NCBI GenBank assembly: GCA_023398575.1 | Contig: JAEWSC010000011.1 | Span: 15,360-79,359, forward strand | Source: Bacillota bacterium | GTDB taxonomy: Bacteria > Bacillota > Clostridia > Christensenellales > Aristaeellaceae | Length of the DNA stretch: 64,000 bases | Reading direction: 5' to 3' | Made by a program: the position numbers and the translations under genes | Notes under the pieces: model-generated | Told to the model about the DNA's origin: nothing | The model's input: the letters and a program-made list of their open reading frames with translations, nothing else | The model's database searches: none | Part shown: in pieces, positions 37,478-46,143 of the stretch | Layout: the number at the start of each line of letters is the position of its first letter | How positions within the stretch are numbered: the first letter of the stretch is position 1

Positions 37478-38176
37478 CTATTTCTTCTGCCCGTAATACG
37501 CGTTCTTTCCGTGTTTTCTTTGAAAGTGCTTTTCGCTCACATGCTCGGGGCAAGGGAGTGCATCAGGACTAATTTGTCTTGTCATGGCAGCCATGGCAGC
37601 TACTTCTTCCAGAATAATGGCATTCTCTACTGCCTTTTCGGGGGTTTCGCCCCAAGTAAAAGGGCCGTGGCAGCTTAAGAGTACGGCTGGCACATGCAGC
37701 CGGGGGATGCTCTGAAAAGTCTCCACGATCAGGTTGCCGGTTTCACCTTCATAGTCGCGGGCCACTTCTTCCGCGGATAGCGGGCGAGCACAAGGCACCG
37801 GGCCATGGAAAGTATCGGCATGGGTAGTGCCAAAGCAGGGAATAGGCATTCTTGCCTGGGCCCAGGCAGTAGCCATACGGCTGTGTGTATGGGTAACGCC
37901 GCCGATTTCCGGCCAAGCTCTGTACAGCTTCAAATGGGTTGGGGTATCACTGGAAGGGCGGAGCAGGCTATCCACCGGTTGTCCATCGCTCAGGCGGACC
38001 AGAACAATATCCTCCGGCTTCATCTGCGCATAGCTGACACCGCTGGGCTTGATGGCCATCAGACCCCTTTCCCGGTCGATCCCACTGACATTGCCCCAAG
38101 TCAAAACCACCAGACCACTTTTCCAAAGAGTGATATTCGCTTCATACACCTGTTCCTTTAACGCTTGCAATGTCAT
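37478..38176 (-). CDS. araD: L-ribulose-5-phosphate 4-epimerase
   Basis: 232 residues, class II aldolase fold. Conserved are the substrate/phosphate motifs TWGNVSG and KPSGVSY, the zinc-binding THTH (H96 and H98) and the aldolase-type SSDTPTH segment. It converts L-ribulose 5-phosphate to D-xylulose 5-phosphate, the last step of arabinose catabolism. It is transcribed against araB from its own promoter (38223-38251) and sits at the end of the arabinan locus. The length equals that of E. coli AraD (231). Confidence 0.92.
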   Translation of the reverse strand: MTLQALKEQVYEANITLWKSGLVVLTWGNVSGIDRERGLMAIKPSGVSYAQMKPEDIVLVRLSDGQPVDSLLRPSSDTPTHLKLYRAWPEIGGVTHTHSRMATAWAQARMPIPCFGTTHADTFHGPVPCARPLSAEEVARDYEGETGNLIVETFQSIPRLHVPAVLLSCHGPFTWGETPEKAVENAIILEEVAAMAAMTRQISPDALPCPEHVSEKHFQRKHGKNAYYGQKK

Positions 38177-38222
38177 AATAAACCGCCTTTCGCGTTTTTC
38201 AAACTACATTTTCATGAAGAAT

Positions 38223-38251
38223 ATTATACCCGCTTTGCGTTTCTTTCTCAA
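38223..38251 (-). promoter_or_regulatory. Promoter of araD
   Basis: On the minus strand TTGAGA (38246-38251), a 17-base spacer and TATAAT (38223-38228). Confidence 0.65.
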
Positions 38252-38275
38252 GCGTTTGTACAGTAAGAATGATTG

Positions 38276-38304
38276 TTGACGCATGTTTTATAGGATGATA
38301 CAAT
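38276..38304 (+). promoter_or_regulatory. Promoter of the 38341-38796 gene
   Basis: TTGACG (38276-38281), a 17-base spacer and TACAAT (38299-38304), back to back with the araD promoter. Confidence 0.6.
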
Positions 38305-38340
38305 GAGAAAAACGCAATAGGGGACGGGAGAGAAAGCACC

Positions 38341-38796
38341 GTGGATTTGAAGGAGATCATCGCCAGCTGCCTGTATGACGGCAAGTGGGCTGGGCAGGCG
38401 GAAGAAGAAAATCAACGGAATTTTCTCAAGATTAAAAAGCATCTGAACAAGAGCTTTGTAGAGCAGTACCTAGAATACGGCGGATTTCGTGGTTGGTGGT
38501 TGGATGGCCTGGAAATGTGGCGCGCTGATTGGGCCGGCAAGGAATCGGCTATTATGAGCCTGCATTTCAAAAGGCAGGAGGAAAAGGTGGACCTTTTGTT
38601 CTATGGCTTAGACGCCGTGAACATGAAGGGAGATTTGCAGCCCCGGGGTTCCAAGTGGGCGGCAGAAGTGTTGCTGTTGGCTTTTGCGCAAAAAGATAAA
38701 AAGCTTGGCTGCGCCCTTGTATGCCGGGAGGGATTTACGGTTCGAATGAGTTTTGCTCAGGTTATATCTATCAATAAGTCCGACAATCACATTTAG
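38341..38796 (+). CDS. Hypothetical cytoplasmic protein, 151 residues
   Basis: A soluble protein from a GTG start (SD GGGAGAG at moderate distance), with its own near-consensus promoter and its own terminator, so expression is very likely. The composition is mixed alpha/beta with several tryptophans (GGFRGWWLDGLEMWRADWAG). No signal peptide, membrane segment or catalytic motif is visible, and I do not recognise the family. It lies between araD and the rhamnosidase gene, which may only reflect position. Confidence 0.7.
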   Translation: MDLKEIIASCLYDGKWAGQAEEENQRNFLKIKKHLNKSFVEQYLEYGGFRGWWLDGLEMWRADWAGKESAIMSLHFKRQEEKVDLLFYGLDAVNMKGDLQPRGSKWAAEVLLLAFAQKDKKLGCALVCREGFTVRMSFAQVISINKSDNHI

Positions 38797-38827
38797 GCAT
38801 AATGAATAGAGTCATCAAATACAACAC

Positions 38828-38866
38828 AAAAGCGCGAAGCAACAACTATCTGCTTCGCGCTTTTGC
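38828..38866. terminator. Bidirectional terminator
   Basis: A perfect 14-bp stem (38828-38841 with 38851-38864) and a nine-base loop, between the convergent hypothetical and rhamnosidase genes. Confidence 0.85.
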
Positions 38867-38884
38867 TGTATTATGCAGGCAGTT

Positions 38885-41503
38885 TTAATGCAAATTGTAG
38901 ATGATGGTGTATTCTCCAGATCCGGTGCTTGCAAAAGCGCCATCTGGACCATCAGCAAACTGCAGCCCATCATCAGACACTACTTTTGCTTTTCCAAGGC
39001 AGATGGTGGCTGTTGTATTGCAGGGGATATGAACATGAAGCGTAACCTGATGATCATCCTTCTGCCAGTGAACAGCTACTTCGCCATACATTGACTGATA
39101 GGCTGCCTTGGCATAAGCGAGGCCGCCGCCAATTTGAGGCTGTATCCATGTATGCCGGTAACCTGAATTTGATTCATCCAAGCGTATGCCGGCAATGGTG
39201 CGGTACAGCCAGTCGCCGATGGCGCCATAGGCATAATGGTTGAAGGAGTTCATGCCCGCGCTCCACATGCTGCCGTCGGGCTTGATGCCATCCCAGTGCT
39301 CCCAGATGGTAGTAGCGCCCATCTTCACTTGGAATAGCCAGGAAGGGAATTCCTCCCGAAGTACCAGATCATAGGCTTCCTTCAAATGACCACTCTGGGA
39401 TAGAGCGTTGGCGATGTAGGGTGTGCCCACAAACCCGGTCACTAAATGACCGCTGTTTTTTTCGATCAGGCGGATCAAGGCTTGTGCGGTCTTTTCCACC
39501 CATTCAGGCGGTGTCAAGCCAAATTGCAGCGCAAGCACGTGCGCAGTTTGCGTGCTGACTGTCAATTCGCCATCCTTTGTGAAAAAAGTTCTGGCAAAGC
39601 CCTGGCAGATTTCATCATGCAGTTTGCCATAGAATTTGGCATCCTCTTTCATCCCAAGGGTGGCAGCAATTTTGGCAAATAAGCCAGTAGAGTAGGCGTA
39701 GTAGGCGGAGCAGGTATATTCGTTTGGCGTGGCACCAAAACAACTTCCTTCTTCTGCATCCAGGGCCACCCAGTCACCAAACTGCAGGCGGTATTCCCAC
39801 AAGGGACCATTGGCATGGCTTCGCATGAAATCAATCCAGGCCTTCATGCTCTCATACTGATCTTTTAGCACTTGTGCATCGCCGGAAGCAAGGTACACAT
39901 TCCAAGGAACGATTACCGCGGCGTCTGCCCAGGCGGTAGCAGAATGGGTGCCATTGGATTGCAGCCAGTTTTCTTCTGTGGCTTTGGCATTTGTGATAAT
40001 ATCCGGAATCACATGCGGCACACCGCCCTCCGGTGTTTGGTCGTATTGTAAATCCTTCAGCCATTTCGTAAAGAATGGATGGGTATCCATCAAATAGCAG
40101 GCTGTGGGGCAAAAGATTTGTGCATCCCCGGTCCAGCCAAGGCGCTCATCCCTTTGGGGGCAGTCGGTGGGAACATCCAGAAAATTGCCCTTCAACCCCC
40201 AAAGAATGTTGTGCTGCAATTGATTCACAAGTGGATGGGAGCATTCAAAGGTGCCAGTATGCGCCATATCGGAGTGAACAACGCAGGCTGTGAAACTCTC
40301 TTTCTTGATACTGCCTGGATAAGAAACGATATGGACGTAACGGAAGCCTTGATAGGTGAAAAGTGGCTGATACGCTTCTTCTCCCTGACCCTTCAAGATA
40401 TAACGCAGCGTCTGCTTGGCGGAGCGGAGATTCTCAGTATATACATTGCCGTCCTTATCCAATACCTCAAAGCAGCGCAACTCCGCTACATCACCTGGCT
40501 TGCCGGATACGGTGAAGTGTACCCAGCCTGTAAGGTTCTGACCAAAATCCAAAACCGTTTCGCCCTTTGGTGTCGTAATAATTTTCTTCACCCGCAGGGT
40601 ATCTATAATCCTGACACGGCAGCCGCCTTGCGGCTCCAGATTCTTTAAATCATAGGGGAGCAAATGTACCGGCTGCGTTTTTTCGGGATGATATCGGGCG
40701 TCATAGGTTTCGCCGTCGTATATTTCGGAAAACAACACGGGTGAATCAGAACCTTGCCAGCTTTCATCCGTAACTAGTCTTTGCAGGCGGCCATCTTCAT
40801 AGGTAATCTCTATCTGACACAAAAGCGCCGTACGGCCACCATAGTTGTTGCGGGTATTCAAAAAGCCCATCAATCCCTTATACCAGCCGGCGCCCAGCCA
40901 ACCGCAGAGGGTGTTTTCGCCTTCGTTTATTAGGTGGGTGATTTCATTGGCCTGGTACATCAGGTGGTGATGGTACGATGTCCAGCCAGGAGCCAGATGG
41001 TCTTCGCCCGCCTTGACATCGTTTACATATAGATGATAAAGACCAAGTGCGGTAGAAAACGCATAGGCAGAGCGGACTTTGCCTTGGACAGTAAAAGTGC
41101 TTTTTACAAAGGTACCTTTTGAACTGCCGGCATCAGCTTCTGTCTCGGCGGTGATGAATCTGGCCACCCAATCTTTTTCATTCAAGATGGCTGTAACAAA
41201 AGAGGCAGGGCCGCTTTCGTACATTGAATCGGTATCAGTCCATACCGTCACTCGCCAGAAATACTTTGTGGCGGACTGAAGGGGAAGCCCTTCTGGCCGA
41301 TAGTGCGCAGAGCAATCAGAAAGCACTTTACCACTGTCAAAGAGCACCTTCTGAAAGGATGCCTCATCGCTCAATTGTAAGCGAAAAGCTGCTTGCTTCA
41401 TGTTGCGCTGATCGCTTTCCATTATCCAGCCAAAAGAAGGGTTGGCGCCTATACCCATGGGATGCTTGAAGTGGTTGACTGTTAGTTTCGTGATCTTAAG
41501 CAT
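38885..41503 (-). CDS. GH78 alpha-L-rhamnosidase
   Basis: 872 residues without a signal peptide. The bacterial rhamnosidase layout is visible: N-terminal beta domains (about 1-300, including GWTSYHHHLMYQANEITHL), a concanavalin-like domain, then the six-hairpin catalytic domain with the family motif DCPQRDERLGWTGDAQ (about 435-450), where the general acid lies, a conserved W-E-H-W segment (TTIWEHWDG), and a C-terminal beta domain. It removes rhamnose from rhamnogalacturonan fragments or flavonoid glycosides. In the pectin context of this locus, rhamnogalacturonan oligomers are the likely substrate. SD GGAGAG. Confidence 0.92.
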   Translation of the reverse strand: MLKITKLTVNHFKHPMGIGANPSFGWIMESDQRNMKQAAFRLQLSDEASFQKVLFDSGKVLSDCSAHYRPEGLPLQSATKYFWRVTVWTDTDSMYESGPASFVTAILNEKDWVARFITAETEADAGSSKGTFVKSTFTVQGKVRSAYAFSTALGLYHLYVNDVKAGEDHLAPGWTSYHHHLMYQANEITHLINEGENTLCGWLGAGWYKGLMGFLNTRNNYGGRTALLCQIEITYEDGRLQRLVTDESWQGSDSPVLFSEIYDGETYDARYHPEKTQPVHLLPYDLKNLEPQGGCRVRIIDTLRVKKIITTPKGETVLDFGQNLTGWVHFTVSGKPGDVAELRCFEVLDKDGNVYTENLRSAKQTLRYILKGQGEEAYQPLFTYQGFRYVHIVSYPGSIKKESFTACVVHSDMAHTGTFECSHPLVNQLQHNILWGLKGNFLDVPTDCPQRDERLGWTGDAQIFCPTACYLMDTHPFFTKWLKDLQYDQTPEGGVPHVIPDIITNAKATEENWLQSNGTHSATAWADAAVIVPWNVYLASGDAQVLKDQYESMKAWIDFMRSHANGPLWEYRLQFGDWVALDAEEGSCFGATPNEYTCSAYYAYSTGLFAKIAATLGMKEDAKFYGKLHDEICQGFARTFFTKDGELTVSTQTAHVLALQFGLTPPEWVEKTAQALIRLIEKNSGHLVTGFVGTPYIANALSQSGHLKEAYDLVLREEFPSWLFQVKMGATTIWEHWDGIKPDGSMWSAGMNSFNHYAYGAIGDWLYRTIAGIRLDESNSGYRHTWIQPQIGGGLAYAKAAYQSMYGEVAVHWQKDDHQVTLHVHIPCNTTATICLGKAKVVSDDGLQFADGPDGAFASTGSGEYTIIYNLH

Positions 41504-41820
41504 ATGGTTCTCTCCATCTCAATGATTCTTTGCATATGATATAACGAAAAGGTGCTTGCTGTATAGGGGGTACAAGCAATTGGTGATTATTGAGTTATCC
41601 AATTGAAGCATCTGTCAAATATTCTATCTCCCATTGGCGAAATGATGGCCGGTACAATAATATATCCCTTCAGACAGACAAATGGCTGGAGCCCTCGCTC
41701 TATTATTGGGCAACATGCCGGATTTTGCAGTTTATATGGAAATAAGCACATTCCATACGTGACAAATCGTGCGGCCTGCGCTATGATGATTCAGACGGTA
41801 TGCAAAAGTGAAGGTATGAT
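41504..41820. other. Divergent intergenic region upstream of the rhamnosidase gene
   Basis: 317 bases without a gene. An imperfect inverted repeat, TTGCTGTA (41556-41563) and TACAAGCAA (41571-41579), lies about 55 bases upstream of the rhamnosidase start and could be a sugar-regulator operator. No consensus promoter was recognised. The rest shows nothing clear apart from the leader of the DUF1294 gene. Confidence 0.4.
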
Positions 41821-42111
41821 ATGGATAAAAGCACAATATTGCTGGCAGCTTTTGTACTGCTGGTCATAACAAATCTTATTTCCTATCTGCTGATGCGACA
41901 TGATAAGCGTTGTGCCCAAAAAGGGCTGCGTCGCATTCCGGAAGCAAGGCTGTTTCTGGCTGCCGCTTGCTTCGGCGGGTTAGGTGGTGTGGTGGGTATG
42001 CAGCGCCTGCGTCATAAGACGAAGCATTGGTACTTTCAAATCTTTTTTCCGTTGATAATGATTTTACAAATTATTGCGCTTGGTTTTGGTGTGTACTGGC
42101 TTTTTCGATAG
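41821..42111 (+). CDS. DUF1294 family small membrane protein
   Basis: 96 residues with membrane helices at about 8-25, 45-57 and 70-95 and the DUF1294 phrases LMRHDKRCAQKG, RRIPEARL, GGLGGVVGMQRLRHKTKH and F. The arrangement (helix, basic loop, glycine-rich helix, RHKT motif, helix) matches the whole family. Function unknown. It precedes the galactonate dehydratase gene by 33 bases and may share its transcript without a functional link. Confidence 0.85.
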   Translation: MDKSTILLAAFVLLVITNLISYLLMRHDKRCAQKGLRRIPEARLFLAAACFGGLGGVVGMQRLRHKTKHWYFQIFFPLIMILQIIALGFGVYWLFR

Positions 42112-42144
42112 CCGCATATCCACTTAATATATGGAGGTGTACGT

Positions 42145-43293
42145 ATGAAAATCAAGTCCATTGAGCTGTTTCAGGTTCCTCCGCGGTGGCTCTTTCTCAA
42201 AATGACGACAGAATCTGGCATTGTTGGCTGGGGTGAGCCTATTGTGGAAGGCCGGGCTGCGACGGTTGCCGCTTGCGTAAAGGAGATGAGCGAGCATCTG
42301 ATCGGCAAAAGCGCGGGAGAAATTGAAGACACGTTTCAAATGCTCTACCGCACCGGCTTTTACCGAGGCGGACCTGTGCTGACCAGTGCTATCTCCGGCA
42401 TCGAGCAGGCCATGTGGGATATCAAGGGCAAGTATCACAACATGCCTGTGTATGAGTTTCTGGGCGGCAAGGTGCGGGACCGGATAGAGGTATACCGCTG
42501 GATTGGGGGAGACCATCCCCGGGATACGGCGGATGCTGCCCGGGAGGCGGTAGCCCAGGGATACCGGGCCGTAAAGATGAATGGAACGGACGAGTTGAAA
42601 TGGATTGATTCCCACGCGAAGCTGGATGAGACCGTTGCCCGTGTGGCAGCCATTCGCGAGGCCGTAGGAGACAAGCTTGGCATTGCTATCGATTTTCATG
42701 GCCGTGTTCATAAAACCATGGCCAAGGTACTTATGCATAAGCTGGAGCCCTATAACCTTTTGTTTGTAGAGGAACCGGTACTTTGTGAAAATGAAGATGA
42801 ATTTCTTGAACTCGCCAGAGCCTGCCATATCCCCATCGCCACTGGCGAGCGAAACTATACCCGTTGGGGCTTTAAACGCATGCTCACCCGCGGCGGTGTA
42901 GATATTTTACAGCCTGATGTAAGTCATTGCGGCGGTATTTTGGAAACCCGTAAAATTGCGGCCATGGCCGAAGCCTTTGATGTAGCTATCGCGCTCCACT
43001 GCCCGCTGGGACCAATTGCTTTGGCAGCTTGCTTACAGGTGGACTTTTGTACACCCAACGTTTTTATTCAGGAGCAGAGTGCTAACATCCATTACAATAA
43101 GGGCTATGACTTGCTTAACTATCTAAAAAATCCCGAAGTCTTCCATTATAAAGATGGTCACGCTCATCTCCTCACAGGGCCTGGGCTCGGCATTGAGGTG
43201 GATGAGGATTATGTGCGCCGGATGGCCGAGATCGGCCATAAATGGCACAACCCCATCTGGCGGGATTCAGACGGCGTAATCGCCGAATGGTAA
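42145..43293 (+). CDS. dgoD: D-galactonate dehydratase-like enolase-superfamily enzyme
   Basis: 382 residues, the same length as E. coli DgoD. Mandelate-racemase subgroup: the barrel metal ligands appear in IDFHGR (Asp), VEEP (Glu) and TGER (Glu), with a catalytic His in ALHCPLGP and in the conserved FYRGG loop region. It would dehydrate D-galactonate to 2-keto-3-deoxygalactonate. The aldolase gene 60 bases downstream fits the De Ley-Doudoroff route, but no 2-keto-3-deoxygalactonate kinase (dgoK) is in the window. Other sugar-acid specificities cannot be excluded. Confidence 0.85.
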   Translation: MKIKSIELFQVPPRWLFLKMTTESGIVGWGEPIVEGRAATVAACVKEMSEHLIGKSAGEIEDTFQMLYRTGFYRGGPVLTSAISGIEQAMWDIKGKYHNMPVYEFLGGKVRDRIEVYRWIGGDHPRDTADAAREAVAQGYRAVKMNGTDELKWIDSHAKLDETVARVAAIREAVGDKLGIAIDFHGRVHKTMAKVLMHKLEPYNLLFVEEPVLCENEDEFLELARACHIPIATGERNYTRWGFKRMLTRGGVDILQPDVSHCGGILETRKIAAMAEAFDVAIALHCPLGPIALAACLQVDFCTPNVFIQEQSANIHYNKGYDLLNYLKNPEVFHYKDGHAHLLTGPGLGIEVDEDYVRRMAEIGHKWHNPIWRDSDGVIAEW

Positions 43294-43353
43294 TTGCGCG
43301 ATCCTAAAAACAATGGCGATATGTTTTGAACACTGCAGATAGGGGAATGGACC

Positions 43354-43995
43354 ATGAATGCTTTGGAGCAAGTACTTAAGTACAAGGTTATCGTTATTGT
43401 CAGAGGTTTGTCGTCAGAGCATATGCTCCCATTTGCCAAAGCGCTATTTGCTGGTGGCATACGCTTGATGGAAGTGACGTTTGATCAGCAGCATCAGGAT
43501 ACATGGCCGGATACCGCTTATGCTATCCGTGCTGTGCGTGAAGAATATGATGGGCAGATGACGGTAGGCGCGGGAACCGTGCTGACCCAAAGACAATTGG
43601 AAATCGCCCGGCTGGCTGGTGCCATGTATATGGTATCGCCAAACGTGGACGTCAGCATTATTGCCGAGGCAAAGGCCAGTGGGATGGGCGCATTCCCTGG
43701 CGCAATGACGCCTACCGAAATTGCTGCAGCCTATCAAGCCGGTGCTGACGCCGTGAAGCTGTTTCCAGCGGGCAGTCTGGGTCCCGAATATGTCAAGGCG
43801 GTCACCGCACCGCTTTCACATATTCCACTGATTGCGGTAGGCGGCATAACAGAAAAAAACTGTGCTGACTATTTGGAAGCAGGGGCGATCGGTATAGGGG
43901 TTGGCGGCAGCATTGTCAACAAGGCCTGGATTGAGGCCGGAGAGTGGGACAAGATTACAGCGCATGCCAAAGCATATGTTCGGGCAGTTGATTAA
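43354..43995 (+). CDS. KDPG/KDPGal aldolase (2-dehydro-3-deoxy-6-phosphogluconate/galactonate)
   Basis: 213-residue class I aldolase of the Eda/DgoA family. Catalytic Glu at E40 (LMEVTF), Schiff-base Lys at K135 (VKLFPAG), plus GAGTVLT, AMTPTEI and AVGGI. It cleaves the phosphorylated 2-keto-3-deoxy sugar acid to pyruvate and glyceraldehyde 3-phosphate. Paired with the dehydratase upstream, the galactonate series (DgoA-like) is more likely than gluconate. The transcript ends at a strong hairpin. Confidence 0.88.
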   Translation: MNALEQVLKYKVIVIVRGLSSEHMLPFAKALFAGGIRLMEVTFDQQHQDTWPDTAYAIRAVREEYDGQMTVGAGTVLTQRQLEIARLAGAMYMVSPNVDVSIIAEAKASGMGAFPGAMTPTEIAAAYQAGADAVKLFPAGSLGPEYVKAVTAPLSHIPLIAVGGITEKNCADYLEAGAIGIGVGGSIVNKAWIEAGEWDKITAHAKAYVRAVD

Positions 43996-44015
43996 AGAAA
44001 AAAGCAATATAACGA

Positions 44016-44050
44016 AAAAGCGCTCCGGGCCATTTGTCCGAAGCGCTTTT
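44016..44050. terminator. Bidirectional terminator
   Basis: A 13-bp stem with one mismatch (44016-44028 with 44038-44050), flanked by A and T runs, between the aldolase and nucleotidyltransferase genes. Confidence 0.8.
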
Positions 44051-44074
44051 GTCTATATTCCAAGAGAATCCAAC

Positions 44075-44920
44075 CTATTTCCACTCGCTTTCTGTCATAC
44101 GCTTATCGAAATACGTTATGACCAGCTCGGAAATTCGGTCAGAATGCGCAATACCCTTTGCTTTGCAGGCATCCAAAGCGTCTGTTTTGAAATATTGCAT
44201 GCAGGCGCGGATCATGTTCTCCATGGAGCCAAAATCTGCTGGCACAAAATAGGCGAGCAAATGTGCCTGCTTCTCTTTAGGCACACATTTTTTGACTTTA
44301 GTCTCCCAAGCACCATAATCCAGCGTATCGTACTGGGCCAGCAAGAGGTCCACGTGAGCGTGAAAAATCATGTCGATGTTCTTGATCAACTTAAAGATAT
44401 CCTGGCGTTTGAAGTATTTGATCAGCATTTCAATATGGAACCAATAGGTATCCATTGCCCTTTTTATATCAGGCAGACAACTATCCGTGCGAAGGCCCTT
44501 GTCCAGAAGTATGCCCACTTCTCCCGTACGGTCAAATATTAAGTTTTTCCGGGAGCAGCCTTTTAAATGCTGCCGGCAGAACCAGGTCATGGGATACCCT
44601 GCGTTCATGATAAAAAAGTCATGCTGGTGAAGATTTTCACCAATTTTCAATACGCTGCAGAAATTTTTGAAGTGGGCGTCATTATAATTTTCAGGCCAGC
44701 AGATGACCAGTTCATCGCAAGCCTGCTTTAAGAACTTCGGGACATCAGCAGCAAAGGCTTCGAAATCTTTATCATCCACCAAGAAAACAGGATCGTAATC
44801 AGAATACAGGTCTTCTTCTGACCGGCTCAGAGAGCCATATTGCCAACCGCCTTTGCACCGCTCATCTGCCTTAAGGATTTCCACCAGTTTTTCAAAGGCG
44901 GCTACAAGATCAGGATGCAT
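44075..44920 (-). CDS. Aminoglycoside 6-adenylyltransferase-like nucleotidyltransferase
   Basis: 281 residues. The N-terminus has the nucleotidyltransferase motif GSLSRSEEDLYSDYDPVFLV (about 30-49), with the D-x-D pair of the ANT/Pol-beta fold, and the helical C-terminal half resembles the AadK/AadE group in length and in the DIFKLIKNIDMIFHAHVDL region. Known members add AMP to streptomycin, but many chromosomal relatives have no shown resistance function. It is 48 bases downstream of msrAB on the same strand and possibly co-transcribed. Confidence 0.6.
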   Translation of the reverse strand: MHPDLVAAFEKLVEILKADERCKGGWQYGSLSRSEEDLYSDYDPVFLVDDKDFEAFAADVPKFLKQACDELVICWPENYNDAHFKNFCSVLKIGENLHQHDFFIMNAGYPMTWFCRQHLKGCSRKNLIFDRTGEVGILLDKGLRTDSCLPDIKRAMDTYWFHIEMLIKYFKRQDIFKLIKNIDMIFHAHVDLLLAQYDTLDYGAWETKVKKCVPKEKQAHLLAYFVPADFGSMENMIRACMQYFKTDALDACKAKGIAHSDRISELVITYFDKRMTESEWK

Positions 44921-44968
44921 CTCTTTTCTCCTTCGTAAAAGGCGGCTTGCAAATAGAATAGTTTTATC

Positions 44969-45928
44969 TTATTTCACATACTGCACAAGCTTGCCATAGC
45001 CCGTTTCTTCCATCTTGGCCTTGGGAATAAACTTTAATGCGGCACTGTTAATGCAATAGCGCAGCCCGCCTAGTTCCTTGGGGCCATCGTAAAATACGTG
45101 GCCCAAGTGTGCATTTCCCACCCTGCTGCGCACCTCTGTACGCACCCGGAAAAGGGAATGATCCATAAACTCTTTGACTACATGGGGATCGATAGGACGG
45201 GAGAAGCTAGGCCAGCCGCAGCCGGATTCAAACTTATCGCTGGATGCAAACAACGGTTCACCAGTGGTAATATCCACATAAATGCCGGGGGCATAATGGT
45301 TCCAGAATTCGTTTTGGAAAGGCGGCTCCGTCGCGGCTTTCTGTGTAACTTCAAACTGCTGAGGCGTTAGTTCTTTTTTCAGCATATCGCGATCGGCTGG
45401 CGCATACAAGGTGGGGTCAACAGCAGCCTGGGCCGCCATGGCAATTTTATCACGACCAATATGGCAGTAGCCATTGGGATTCTTGTCCAGATATTTTTGA
45501 TGATACGCTTCTGCCGGATAGTAATTATCAAGCGGCTTTAACTCCACAGCTACAGGTGCGGAAAGCGTAGCCTGCAGCTTTTTGAGGGATTCGCGGATAA
45601 CACTTTCATCCTCTGGGTGCACGTAATAAATGCCTGTGCGGTATTGGGTGCCCTTGTCTCCGCCCTGACGGTTTACGGAGGTGGGATCAATGCATTCATA
45701 ATACAGTTCCAGCAGGAAGGGCAGGGGCAGCGTATTTGAATTATAGACTACCTTTACTGTTTCGGCATGGCCGGTATTATGGTGACATACCTGCTCATAG
45801 GTGGGATTTTCCGTATTGCCGTTGGCGTAACCAACTTCCGTTTCCACAACGCCGTTGATGGATGCAATGTACTTTTCTGTACCCCAGAAACATCCGCCGG
45901 CCAAATAAATTTCCTTGGTGCCCGTCAT
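44969..45928 (-). CDS. msrAB: Bifunctional methionine sulfoxide reductase MsrA-MsrB
   Basis: 319 residues. The N-terminal MsrA domain has catalytic Cys13 in GGCFWG; the C-terminal MsrB domain has ESGCGWPSF with the resolving Cys and catalytic Cys292 in RYCINSAAL. The zinc-binding CxxC pairs of some MsrB proteins are absent, as is common in this fused form. It reduces both diastereomers of methionine sulfoxide in the cytoplasm (no signal peptide). It lies downstream of the stress-type module at 46-48.7 kb but is separated from it by a terminator. Confidence 0.95.
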   Translation of the reverse strand: MTGTKEIYLAGGCFWGTEKYIASINGVVETEVGYANGNTENPTYEQVCHHNTGHAETVKVVYNSNTLPLPFLLELYYECIDPTSVNRQGGDKGTQYRTGIYYVHPEDESVIRESLKKLQATLSAPVAVELKPLDNYYPAEAYHQKYLDKNPNGYCHIGRDKIAMAAQAAVDPTLYAPADRDMLKKELTPQQFEVTQKAATEPPFQNEFWNHYAPGIYVDITTGEPLFASSDKFESGCGWPSFSRPIDPHVVKEFMDHSLFRVRTEVRSRVGNAHLGHVFYDGPKELGGLRYCINSAALKFIPKAKMEETGYGKLVQYVK

Positions 45929-46047
45929 ATATAGTTCTCCTTTTGCGTCATGCGCAGCATTTTACGTTATAGGCATAGCATGCCCCGACAAAGGGCACTC
46001 AGACACGTTCACTATAGCGCATTTTGGCAAATCTGTAAACGCAGACA

Positions 46048-46096
46048 TAAAAAAACATACCATGCAAACACAAAACTATTTTCTGTATTCGCATGG
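46048..46096 (-). terminator. Terminator of the Fe-S/cupin/DUF1858/DUF438 operon
   Basis: An imperfect stem of about 16 bp (46060-46075 with 46079-46096). On the minus strand the T run at 46048-46055 follows. Confidence 0.65.
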
Positions 46097-46143
46097 CAAT
46101 GAAATCATTCATACAGGAGGCAGACATTCTCACAGTTTATGTC

